This document shows, in pieces, positions 18,201-23,877 of a stretch of 41,502 nt of DNA. A program made the translations under genes and the position numbers. The DNA lies in the NCBI GenBank assembly GCA_902761275.1, contig CACWJS010000011.1, positions 1-41,502 on the forward strand, read 5' to 3'. Source of the stretch: an uncultured bacterium. Lineage in GTDB: Bacteria; Verrucomicrobiota; Kiritimatiellia; RFP12; UBA1067. Position 1 is the first letter of the stretch; the number at the start of each line of letters is the position of its first letter. The notes under the pieces are model-generated. The model saw only the letters and a list, made by a program, of their open reading frames with translations, searched no databases and was not told the origin of the DNA.

Positions 18201-18515
18201 ACCTCTCTTGTCGAGTTCCATCGCAAGGTTGAGCGCAGTCTGTCCGCCAAGCGTCGGCAGGATCGCGTCGGGCCGTTCGCGGCGGATGACTTCGTGCAGG
18301 TAGTCGGCCGTCAGCGGCTCGACGTACGTCCTGTCGGCACGATCGGGGTCGGTCATCACCGTCGCGGGGTTGGAGTTGACGAGCACGACTTCGTAGCCGA
18401 GCGATTTAAGCGCCTTCACGGCCTGCACGCCGGAATAGTCGAACTCGCAGCCCTGGCCGATGACGATTGGCCCAGAGCCGATAATCAGTATCTTCCTCAA
18501 GTCACTTCTTTTCAT
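15201..18515 (-). CDS. carB: Carbamoyl-phosphate synthase large subunit, with three repeat-encoded inserts
   Basis: 1104 residues. The two homologous ATP-grasp halves begin [17 protein letters not shown] and [15 protein letters not shown], with ATP-grasp motifs such as [14 protein letters not shown] and [16 protein letters not shown]-terminal MGS-like allosteric domain starts near residue 970. With CarA it makes carbamoyl phosphate for pyrimidines and arginine. Three stretches look foreign: about 435-452 ([11 protein letters not shown]) in the oligomerisation domain, about 522-556 ([14 protein letters not shown]) in the linker just before the second half, and about 875-904 ([16 protein letters not shown]) before [11 protein letters not shown]. 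All three coincide with DNA repeats and lie at inter-motif positions, so activity is probably kept. The ATG overlaps the pyrG stop (ATGA); last gene of glnA-purF-carA-pyrG-carB. Confidence 0.97.
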   Translation of the reverse strand: MKRSDLRKILIIGSGPIVIGQGCEFDYSGVQAVKALKSLGYEVVLVNSNPATVMTDPDRADRTYVEPLTADYLHEVIRRERPDAILPTLGGQTALNLAMELDKRGVLKRYRVELIGAKAEAIERAEDRNLFKEAMRDIGLDLPRSGSAHSLSEAEAIAKTIGSWPLIVRPGFTLGGTGGGIAHDAEEFARIVSGGLEASLNHEVLVEESLIGWKEYEMEVMRDKAGNAVIVCSIENMDPMGVHTGDSITVAPILTLTDREYQAMRDDSIKVLEKIGIETGGSNVQWAVNPKDGRRIIIEMNPRVSRSSALASKATGFPIAKIAALLAVGFTLDEITNDITGKTLACFEPSLDYVVVKIPRFAFEKFPGANQALGTQMKSVGEVMAIGRTFKQAYLKAVRSLEAPLKYHDAESYDPWFKRELDEIEEFRKYLGSQKKEISSLQLQLETPTLKNPVLKNEQAYLLLLQAKVFGFSDKEIAAAIGSDEITVRNSRLAFGIRPEFGEVDTCAGEFEAVTPYYYSYYGYGTTETAETTGTTVNGDSSRTSRMSQMSRSSKSPSRPKIMVLGGGPNRIGQGIEFDWCCCHAAFSLRKRGYEVVMVNSNPETVSTDYDTSDKLYFEPLTFEDVMEIYDREKCDGVIVQYGGQTPLNLAEKLEKAGAKIVGTSPKDIALAEDRDFFRALVAEIGMKQPASGIAHSIEDARRIAKEIGYPVLVRPSFVLGGRGMAIVYRESELDSYVSEAVAASEGKPILIDKFLEHAIELDVDAVSDGETTMIGAILEHIEAAGCHSGDAAAITPPVNLSDKTLAEVKRYTEIFAKRLNVVGLMNLQLAVKDGEIWMIEVNPRASRTVPFVSKATGIPLADLGALAMVGEKLKPGEVRVQSSSSRKDLEFHSPTQDSNSNSITAQTLVKPVKYYCVKEAVFPYVKFPGAKITLSPEMKSTGEVMAIDPDRFGAYYKSQVACASPLPKRGNVFLSVRDEDKPEVAELAAKLKELGFGIYATLGTSTYLWEHGIESRAAFRISRGRPNAIDLIRKGEIQWVVNTSESDGEASGDSVQLRSTAVAAGVPVTTTLAGFAAAVGGLDDFAHYGEVSVCTLQEYHARL
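15804..15889. repeat. Family A palindrome (TTGGAG type) inside carB
   Basis: Left arm built of GAGTTGGAGTTGGAG units (15806-15844) and right arm CTCGAACTCGAACTTTGAAC (15858-15877) within 15851-15887 are reverse complements around a short GAATTCC-containing loop. In frame it encodes [20 protein letters not shown], near residues 875-904 of CarB. Confidence 0.85.
16848..16950. repeat. Family E palindrome (GGGACAT type) inside carB linker
   Basis: The left arm is a tandem of GGGACATCT/GGGACATCC/GGGACGTCC units (16862-16893), the right arm TGTCCCGGTTGTCTCGGCTG and similar units (16910-16944). The arms are largely complementary. It encodes a Ser/Thr/Arg-rich stretch exactly between the two synthetase halves, before [12 protein letters not shown]. 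It is the only member of this family seen here. Confidence 0.8.
17160..17212. repeat. One-armed family A repeat inside carB
   Basis: GAGAGTTGGAGTTTCGAGTT and the following TTGGAG units form one arm (17166-17208) ending in GGAAATTTCC. The second arm is missing. On the coding strand it reads [11 protein letters not shown], the same peptide frame as the right arm of the full elements in carA and gltB. Confidence 0.8.
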
Positions 18516-20302
18516 TCTTCACTCCCTCTTCCCACTTCCCTCTTCCCTTTTCCCTCTTCCCGTTTCCCGTTCCTCAACGCGGCTTTAACAAGGCCGTTGA
18601 ACAGCGGATGCGGGATTGTCGGGCGCGACTTGAATTCGGGGTGGAACTGCGAGGCAATGAAGTAAGGGTGGCCCGGCAGCTCCACTATCTCGACGAGCTT
18701 TCCGTCAGGCGAAAGCCCGCTGGCGACAAGCCCAGCCGCCTCTATCGCCTTCTGCGCCTTGGTGTCGTTCGCAAACTCGTAGCGGTGGCGGTGTCGTTCG
18801 GAGATAACTGTCGTGTTTTTAGCCGCAAAGGACGCAAAGTCCACAAAGACTTTGTGCTCTTTGTGTTCTTTGTGGCTATATAACTTATCTGCAAGCGAGT
18901 CTTTCTTGAGGACGCACGGATAGGCGCCGAGGCGCATCGTGCCGCCCTTCTGCGTAACGCCGCGCTGCTCTTCCATCAAGTCGATCACGGGGTGCGTGGT
19001 GTTCTCGTCGAACTCCGTCGAGTTGGCGTCTTTCCATCCGAGGACATCGCGCGCATACTCAATCACGGTACACTGCATGCCAAGGCAAATGCCGAGGAAC
19101 GGAATCTTCTTTTCGCGTGCGTACTTGATCGCGGCGATTTTGCCTTCGACACCCCTCGACCCAAAACCCCCAGGCACCAAAATGCCATCGATATCTTTTA
19201 ACTCGCGCAGAGGCGCAGAGTCACAGAGATTCTTTTCTCCGCGTCTCCGCGTCTCCGCGCGAGATACACAACCCTCGAATTCCTCGGCTTCAATAGGAAC
19301 GACCTCGACCTTGCAGTCGTTTGCCATGCCGGCGTGCTGCAGTGCCTCGTGAACGGACTTGTAGGCGTCGCGTATCGAGATGTACTTCCCGACAAGGGCG
19401 ATACGGCAGCGCTTCTTCGGCTGCGTCGCCTTGCGAACGAGCGTATCCCAGACCGTGTGCTTGATCGGCCAAAGGTCGAGACGCACCTGCCTCAAGACCT
19501 GCTCGTCGAGACCCTGCTCGCGCAGTTCGCGCGGCACGGCATAGACCGAATCAGCGACGTCCTTTTCCTCGATGACGCACTCGCGTTTCACGTTGCAGAA
19601 CATGGCGAGCTTCTTGAGGTGCTCCTCGGGAATCGTCATCTCGGTGCGGCAGACGAGGATGTCAGGAATGATGCCGATGTTGCGGAGCATGCCGACGGAG
19701 TGCTGCGACGGCTTTGTCTTGAGCTCGCCCGCCGCCTTGAGATAGGGAACGAGCGTCAAATGCACGAAGCAAGTGTTCTCATCGCCTTCCTCAAAGCGAA
19801 ACTGGCGCGCGGCCTCGAGGAACGGCAGCGACTCGATGTCGCCTGAGACGCCGCCTATTTCGCAAAGGACGATGTCTGGCGCGGGCTCGTCGCCATGCGC
19901 TTCGCCGGCGCTTCTGATCGCCGCCTTGATTTCGTCCGTGATGTGTGGCACGACTTGCACAGTGCCGCCGAGGTAGCCGCCTGCGCGCTCGCGCGCGAGA
20001 ACGGCAGAGTAGATGCGGCCGGAGGTGTAGTTCGACGCCTTGGAGCAGGTAACACCCGCGAAGCGCTCGTAGTGACCGAGGTCGAGGTCTGTCTCCGCGC
20101 CGTCGTCAGTCACGAACACTTCGCCGTGCTGGTAGGGCGACATCGTGCCGGGGTCAACGTTGAGATATGGGTCGAGCTTCTGCATGAAGACCTTGTAGCC
20201 GCGGCTCTTCAAAAGAAGCGCAAGCGACGCGCTTGTGACGCCCTTTCCAAGCGAACTAACCACGCCGCCAGTGATAAATACGTATTTGACTTGCTTTTTC
20301 AT
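18512..20302 (-). CDS. pyrG: CTP synthase, with two internal inserts and a repeat-encoded C-terminus
   Basis: 596 residues against about 535-550 usually. The synthetase domain begins [16 protein letters not shown] with [14 protein letters not shown]. The glutamine amidotransferase domain has nucleophile C406 in GICLGMQC and the late HPEFKSRP motif. It aminates UTP to CTP with glutamine. Foreign-looking stretches: about 345-368 ([19 protein letters not shown]) at the domain junction, about 473-495 ([20 protein letters not shown]), and the last 20 residues ([16 protein letters not shown]). Each coincides with a DNA repeat and accounts for the extra length. The stop overlaps the carB ATG; 22 bases separate it from carA upstream. 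Confidence 0.97.
   Translation of the reverse strand: MKKQVKYVFITGGVVSSLGKGVTSASLALLLKSRGYKVFMQKLDPYLNVDPGTMSPYQHGEVFVTDDGAETDLDLGHYERFAGVTCSKASNYTSGRIYSAVLARERAGGYLGGTVQVVPHITDEIKAAIRSAGEAHGDEPAPDIVLCEIGGVSGDIESLPFLEAARQFRFEEGDENTCFVHLTLVPYLKAAGELKTKPSQHSVGMLRNIGIIPDILVCRTEMTIPEEHLKKLAMFCNVKRECVIEEKDVADSVYAVPRELREQGLDEQVLRQVRLDLWPIKHTVWDTLVRKATQPKKRCRIALVGKYISIRDAYKSVHEALQHAGMANDCKVEVVPIEAEEFEGCVSRAETRRRGEKNLCDSAPLRELKDIDGILVPGGFGSRGVEGKIAAIKYAREKKIPFLGICLGMQCTVIEYARDVLGWKDANSTEFDENTTHPVIDLMEEQRGVTQKGGTMRLGAYPCVLKKDSLADKLYSHKEHKEHKVFVDFASFAAKNTTVISERHRHRYEFANDTKAQKAIEAAGLVASGLSPDGKLVEIVELPGHPYFIASQFHPEFKSRPTIPHPLFNGLVKAALRNGKREEGKGKREVGRGSEE
18516..18573. repeat. CTTCCC-type tandem repeat forming the pyrG 3' end
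   Basis: About eight imperfect units of the type CTCTTCCC / CTTTTCCC / CGTTTCCC. On the coding strand it encodes the Gly/Lys/Arg/Glu-rich C-terminal tail of CTP synthase, and it abuts the carB start codon. A single arm; no complementary partner nearby. Confidence 0.75.
18817..18882. repeat. Family C palindrome (CACAAAG type) inside pyrG
   Basis: TTAGCCGCAAAGGACGCAAA with the following CACAAAG (18819-18848) pairs with CTTTGTGCTCTTTGTGTTCT and TTGTGGCTATA (18850-18880). It encodes [20 protein letters not shown] in the amidotransferase domain. Confidence 0.85.
19200..19267. repeat. Family B palindrome (CGCAGAG type) inside pyrG
   Basis: CTCGCGCAGAGGCGCAGAGT and CACAGAGA (19202-19229) pairs with TCTCCGCGTCTCCGCGTCTC and CGCGCGAGA (19236-19264) around a loop of about six bases. 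It encodes [20 protein letters not shown] at the junction of the synthetase and amidotransferase domains. Confidence 0.85.
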
Positions 20303-20311
20303 ATCGTTTTT

Positions 20312-20375
20312 TTAGCCACAAAGTTCACGAAAGATCATTCCCTGCCTTTGTGTCATTTGTGTTCTTTGTGGCAAA
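20312..20375. repeat. Family C palindrome at the carA 3' end and carA-pyrG gap
   Basis: TTAGCCACAAAGTTCACGAA (20312-20331) pairs with CTTTGTGTCATTTGTGTTCT and TTGTGGC (20346-20372). The carA stop codon (20325-20327) lies in the element, so the last roughly 15 residues of CarA (FATKNTNDTKAGNDLS) are repeat-derived. As an RNA hairpin it could also mark the transcript boundary before pyrG. Confidence 0.8.
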
Positions 20376-21749
20376 GATTAGTTTCTTGAATTCGTCGAAG
20401 AGGTACTTTGAGTCATGCGGGCCGGGGCAAGACTCGGGGTGATACTGCACCGAGAACGCGGGAAGCGTCTTGTGCCTTACACCCTCGATAGAGTTGTCGT
20501 TGAGGTTTATGTGCGTGACTTCAAGGCAGTCCGGAACCGACTCTGGCAAGACGGCGAAGTTGTGGTTCTGGCTCGTTATCTCCACATGGCCCGTCGCAAG
20601 GTTCTTCACCGGGTGGTTGCAACCGTGGTGGCCAAATTTTAGCCGCCCCGTCTTCGCGCCACAGGCAAGCGAGAGCAGCTGATGCCCCAAACAAATTCCC
20701 ATTATTGGGATATGAGTTGGAGTTTTGAGTTGGAGTTGGAGAGTGGAATTTTCATCTTCCTTTCTCCAACTCGAACTTTTCACTCCAACTTTAGGCAATC
20801 CTGTCGAAAAAGGGTTTATTCCCAATAGCTTTTGAATATTCTCTATGGCGTAGGTAACTGCCGCGGGGTCGGCTGGGCCGTTTGAGAGGAATACGCCGTC
20901 AGGTTTCATCTTGAGGACTTCTTCGGCAGGCGTCTTCGCGGGAACGACGGTGACCTTTGCCCACGACGCAAGCGAGCGGAGGATATTTGTCTTCACGCCG
21001 AAGTCGTAGCAGACGACGTGGGGTGTTTGTCTCTCTCGCAGAGGCGCGGAGGCGCGGAGATTTTTCTGGACAGGATTTACAGGATTGACAGGATTCTTGG
21101 GGTCTGGGTATCCCCCGAGCGAAGCGGAGTCGCCGAAGGCGAGCTCAACGCGGGGTGCAACGCCCCAGCGACAAAACACTCTCTGCGTCTCTGCGTCTCT
21201 GCGTGAGATAAATTCGTAAGGCTTCTCGCATGTCACCTTCGCCGCGTAGTCCTGGCCGTCGAGCCCTTCCCATTCGCGCGCCTTGGCGATTGCATCCTCA
21301 TCGCGCATGCCGTCATCCTCGACGTGCAAGTACGCCTTCTCGTTCCCGTGCTCGCGGAGATGGATAGTAAGAGCGCGCGTATCGACGCCGTAAATGCCTG
21401 GAACGCCATTCTCCTTGAGATACTCGTCGAGGCCCTTTTCGGAGCGCCAGTTGCTTGGCGCGGTCAAGTCGCCAATGACAAGACCTGACAGAAACAGCTT
21501 GCGACTTTCTATGTCGTCGGAATTTATGCCGTAGTTGCCGACTTCGGCGGGAGTAAGCGTGACAAACTGCCCGGCGTAACTTGGGTCGGTCAGAATTTCC
21601 TGATAGCCGCACATGCCGGTGTTGAATACGACTTCGCCAAGCGCGTCTTTCTTCGCGCCAAATGCGACGCCATGGAACACAGTGCCATCCGCAAGCGCGA
21701 GATACGCCTTGCGTTCGCGTTCCGCTTTCCATTTTTCACTATAGTTCAT
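20325..21749 (-). CDS. carA: Carbamoyl-phosphate synthase small subunit, with repeat-encoded inserts
   Basis: 474 residues from the ATG at 21749 (MNYSEKWKAERERKAYLALADG), which has an AGGAAAG ribosome site; a longer start at 21809 reads through repeats. The usual length is about 360-390. The N-terminal domain has GMCGYQEILTDPSY and ESRKLFLSGLVIGD. The class I amidotransferase has nucleophile C353 in MGICLGHQ and the HPESCPGPHDS histidine. It supplies ammonia from glutamine to CarB. Foreign stretches: about 180-240 (DAETQRVFCRWG to ASAPLRERQ), about 318-346 (VGVKSSSWRKEDENSTLQL), ending only seven residues before the nucleophile, and the C-terminal 15 residues. All coincide with DNA repeats. 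Removing them restores normal size. Confidence 0.96.
   Translation of the reverse strand: MNYSEKWKAERERKAYLALADGTVFHGVAFGAKKDALGEVVFNTGMCGYQEILTDPSYAGQFVTLTPAEVGNYGINSDDIESRKLFLSGLVIGDLTAPSNWRSEKGLDEYLKENGVPGIYGVDTRALTIHLREHGNEKAYLHVEDDGMRDEDAIAKAREWEGLDGQDYAAKVTCEKPYEFISRRDAETQRVFCRWGVAPRVELAFGDSASLGGYPDPKNPVNPVNPVQKNLRASAPLRERQTPHVVCYDFGVKTNILRSLASWAKVTVVPAKTPAEEVLKMKPDGVFLSNGPADPAAVTYAIENIQKLLGINPFSTGLPKVGVKSSSWRKEDENSTLQLQLKTPTHIPIMGICLGHQLLSLACGAKTGRLKFGHHGCNHPVKNLATGHVEITSQNHNFAVLPESVPDCLEVTHINLNDNSIEGVRHKTLPAFSVQYHPESCPGPHDSKYLFDEFKKLIFATKNTNDTKAGNDLS
20712..20793. repeat. Family A palindrome inside carA, next to the active site
   Basis: GAGTTGGAGTTTTGAGTTGG and more TTGGAG units with GAGTGGAATT (20713-20750) pairs with TTTCTCCAACTCGAACTTTT and CACTCCAACTTT (20761-20792). 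It encodes VGVKSSSWRKEDENSTLQLQ plus LKTPT, the same peptide frame as the copies in gltB, inserted just before IPIMGICLGHQ. Confidence 0.88.
21033..21208. repeat. Composite insert in carA: family B arms around family D and other repeats
   Basis: Outer arms TCTCGCAGAGGCGCGGAGGC (from 21033) and CTCTGCGTCTCTGCGTCTCT with GCGTGAGA (21181-21208) are complementary. Between them lie one family D arm (ACAGGATTTACAGGATTGAC, about 21070-21089, then AGGATTCTTGGGG) and a GAGCGAAGCGGAGT segment (21117-21130). The whole 176-base unit is read through in frame as about 60 extra CarA residues including DPKNPVNPVNPV. Confidence 0.82.
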
Positions 21750-21979
21750 AAACTTCTTTCCTTTCCCTGACTCCAACTCTGAACTCCAACTACTGACTCC
21801 TACCTCCAACTCCCTCTGCGCACTCTGCGACTTTGCGCCTCTGCGTTAAAAACTTTATAAAAAATCTATTCTCCATTCTCCAACTCCAACTCTGAACTCC
21901 AACTACTGACTCCTGACTCCTGACCCCTGACTACTGACTCCTGACTCCTACCTCCAACTCCAACTCTGAACTCCAACTC
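21750..21979. repeat. carA-purF spacer made almost wholly of tandem and interspersed repeats
   Basis: No gene. Three copies of CTCCAACTCTGAACTCCAAC lie at about 21772, 21889 and 21957, two of them followed by TACTGACTCC. Runs of the heptad TGACTCC fill about 21908-21950. A family B arm (CTCTGCGCACTCTGCGACT at 21814-21832, GCGCCTCTGCGTTAAAAAC at 21835-21853) sits in the middle. The carA ribosome site is at its end nearest 21750. No promoter stands out. Confidence 0.85.
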
Positions 21980-23830
21980 TTAATACGACCTTTCCGAACT
22001 CTTTTCCAAGTAATTCAAAAGCGCCTTTCGCAGCACCTTGTATCCGCCAGGCGTCGGATAGTCGCCAGTGAAATACCAGTCACCAATGGAGAGTTGAGAG
22101 TTGTGAGTTATGAGTTGTGAGTTGTTGGTTTCAGCTGTCGGTTGACGGTTGTCGAATGTCGTTTGGCCAAGACATTCCCTAAGGCTTTCCACCGACTGAT
22201 ACACCACCTTCACTTCCGCCTTTATGTCTGGCGGCGTTAAAAGACGCGCGATCTCCGCTGCATGCTGTTCTTCTGTGAACTTTGCGTAGAGCGCCTCAAG
22301 AGGATTCTTTGCGTTGCCCATCAACGCCTCATGGAGCAAGTCGTTCGCGCCGTCGCCAAGAAGGTTCACGAGCGCGCGGAACGCGACGAGTTCGCCCAGC
22401 GTCGACATGTCGATGCCGTAGCAGTCGGGATAGCGGATTGGCGGCGCAGAAGAGGCGATCACGATCCTCTTCGGTCCAAGCCGGTCGAGCATCGGGAGAA
22501 TCGCGTTCTTCATCGTGTTGCCGCGCACGATCGAATCGTCGAGCACGACGAGCGTATCGTCCTTTTTGACGAGCCCGTAGGTCACGTCGTAGACATGCTT
22601 ATAGAACTCGCGCCTTGCGGCCGCGTCAGCGATAAACGTGCGGAACTTCGCGTCCTTCACCGCCACCTCTCCAAAGCGAGGGATATTATCAACGCGGCTC
22701 TGCGTTAAAAAGCATCTCCTAAACAGTTCCTCCAACAGTCCGTGAAATGCGATGCGCGCGGAGTTTGGAATGTAGCTGAAGAAGATGCGGTCCATCGGCG
22801 CATTGGCGGCCTCGAGGATCCGCGGCACAAGTGCCGCGCCAAGCGCCTTGCGCTCGCGGTGGATATCGGCGTCGTTTGCGCGTGAGAAGTAGATGCGCTC
22901 GAAAGAACAATGGCGAACAGCGCGAGGGCTCTCGACATCCGGCTGCTGCCTGTCCAATTCGCAAAACTCGACCTTGCCTTCCGGCGAGACGACGAGAGCT
23001 TCGCCAGGCGGAAGCTCCTTCACGGCTTCAGGCGGCACGTCGAACGCCGCCTGTATGGCGGCGCGTTCAGAGGCGACGACAACGACATCGTCGTCGATAT
23101 AGTGCCAGCCTGGCCTGATGCCGTGTGGGTCGCGCGTCGCAAACGCCCATCCGTCTGCGGTCATGCCGCAGAGCGTCCATGCGCCGTCGGCGTTTGCAAG
23201 CGCGGCGGAGATCGCCTTTGAAATATGGTTCTCAGACTTCGCTGAACGCTCTTCCAGCTGCTTTGCGATAAGGGACGTAATCAGGTAGCCGTCCGACTTG
23301 CTCGTCGGGAAGGAACCATGGTGGCGGTAGTCGTCGAAAAGTTCGTGGGCGTTTGTGAGATTGAAGTTTCCGGCGAGAAGAATAGTGTGGTCCAGTTCGC
23401 TCGACTCGTGCACGAATGGATGACAGAACGCCACGTCGTTTTTCCCGAACGTGGCGTAGCGAAGATGACCTAGGAAAATCTTCTCAAATCTGGTTTTGAC
23501 AGGATTTACAAGATTTACAGGATTTTTGGGGTCTGGGGACATGTCCCCAGATAATCTTGTTAATCCTGTCTGAACACAGCTTCTTTTCCCGATCATTCCA
23601 AGCACATCCGTGAGCGGTGTAGCGGATGCGGACTTGGCAATCCAGTATGGCGTCTCGCCCGGTTCGGGATTAGCAGAGAGTATTGCCGCGCCCGCGCCGT
23701 CCTGCCCGCGATTGTGCTGCTTCTCGAGAAGGAGCGAGAGCTTTGTTCCACCGAAATCGCCGGTGGCGACGGCGGACTTTCGCAAGACCACCATCGCCAC
23801 GGCACATTCGTGTTTTAGTTCATCAGTCAT
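21980..23830 (-). CDS. purF: Amidophosphoribosyltransferase, Bacteroidetes-like, with two inserts
   Basis: 616 residues. The N-terminus MTDELKHECAVAMV places the class II amidotransferase cysteine at position 9, after a short propeptide, as in the Bacteroidetes-type enzyme rather than MCG at position 2. The PRPP-binding motif is LVVLDDSIVRGNT. It catalyses the first step of purine synthesis from PRPP and glutamine. About residues 86-114 (GDMSPDPKNPVNLVNPVKTR) and 556-582 (DNRQPTAETNNSQLITHNSQ) coincide with repeats; a CTCTGCGTTAAAAAGC fragment near 22702 may be a remnant of a third. It lies 44 bases downstream of glnA in the leftward operon. Confidence 0.95.
   Translation of the reverse strand: MTDELKHECAVAMVVLRKSAVATGDFGGTKLSLLLEKQHNRGQDGAGAAILSANPEPGETPYWIAKSASATPLTDVLGMIGKRSCVQTGLTRLSGDMSPDPKNPVNLVNPVKTRFEKIFLGHLRYATFGKNDVAFCHPFVHESSELDHTILLAGNFNLTNAHELFDDYRHHGSFPTSKSDGYLITSLIAKQLEERSAKSENHISKAISAALANADGAWTLCGMTADGWAFATRDPHGIRPGWHYIDDDVVVVASERAAIQAAFDVPPEAVKELPPGEALVVSPEGKVEFCELDRQQPDVESPRAVRHCSFERIYFSRANDADIHRERKALGAALVPRILEAANAPMDRIFFSYIPNSARIAFHGLLEELFRRCFLTQSRVDNIPRFGEVAVKDAKFRTFIADAAARREFYKHVYDVTYGLVKKDDTLVVLDDSIVRGNTMKNAILPMLDRLGPKRIVIASSAPPIRYPDCYGIDMSTLGELVAFRALVNLLGDGANDLLHEALMGNAKNPLEALYAKFTEEQHAAEIARLLTPPDIKAEVKVVYQSVESLRECLGQTTFDNRQPTAETNNSQLITHNSQLSIGDWYFTGDYPTPGGYKVLRKALLNYLEKSSERSY
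22088..22162. repeat. GAGTTGTGAGTTATG-type tandem repeat in purF C-terminal region
   Basis: Tandem units GAGAGTTGAGAGTTGTGAGT, TATGAGTTGTGAGTTGTTGG, then TGTCGGTTGACGGTTGTCG. One-armed. On the coding strand it gives NSQLITHNSQL, an internally repeated peptide, placed before the conserved GDWYFTGDYPTPGG end of the protein. Confidence 0.75.
23490..23575. repeat. Family D palindrome (ACAGGATT type) inside purF
   Basis: GACAGGATTTACAAGATTTA and CAGGAT (23498-23523) pairs with ATAATCTTGTTAATCCTGTC (23551-23570), and an inner palindrome CTGGGGACATGTCCCCAG forms the apex. It encodes DPKNPVNLVNPVKTR, nearly the same peptide as the family D arm in CarA. Confidence 0.87.
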
Positions 23831-23843
23831 TTGATATCACTAA

Positions 23844-23877
23844 TCACTGACTCCTGACTCCTAACTACTGACCCCTA
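23844..23877. repeat. TGACTCC heptad repeat between glnA and purF
   Basis: CTGACTCCTGACTCCTAACT followed by ACTGACCCCTA, with a seven-base period. It ends on the glnA stop codon (23875-23877) and belongs to the same heptad family as 21908-21950. Confidence 0.75.

Noticed and set aside
21980..23830. PurF lacking the usual MCG start
   Set aside because: Cys9 after a short propeptide is the ordinary arrangement in Bacteroidetes-type PurF.
21750..23877. A CRISPR-like array suggested by many short direct repeats
   Set aside because: Units are 6-9 bases and contiguous, with no spacers of regular length, no 25-40 base repeats and no cas genes.
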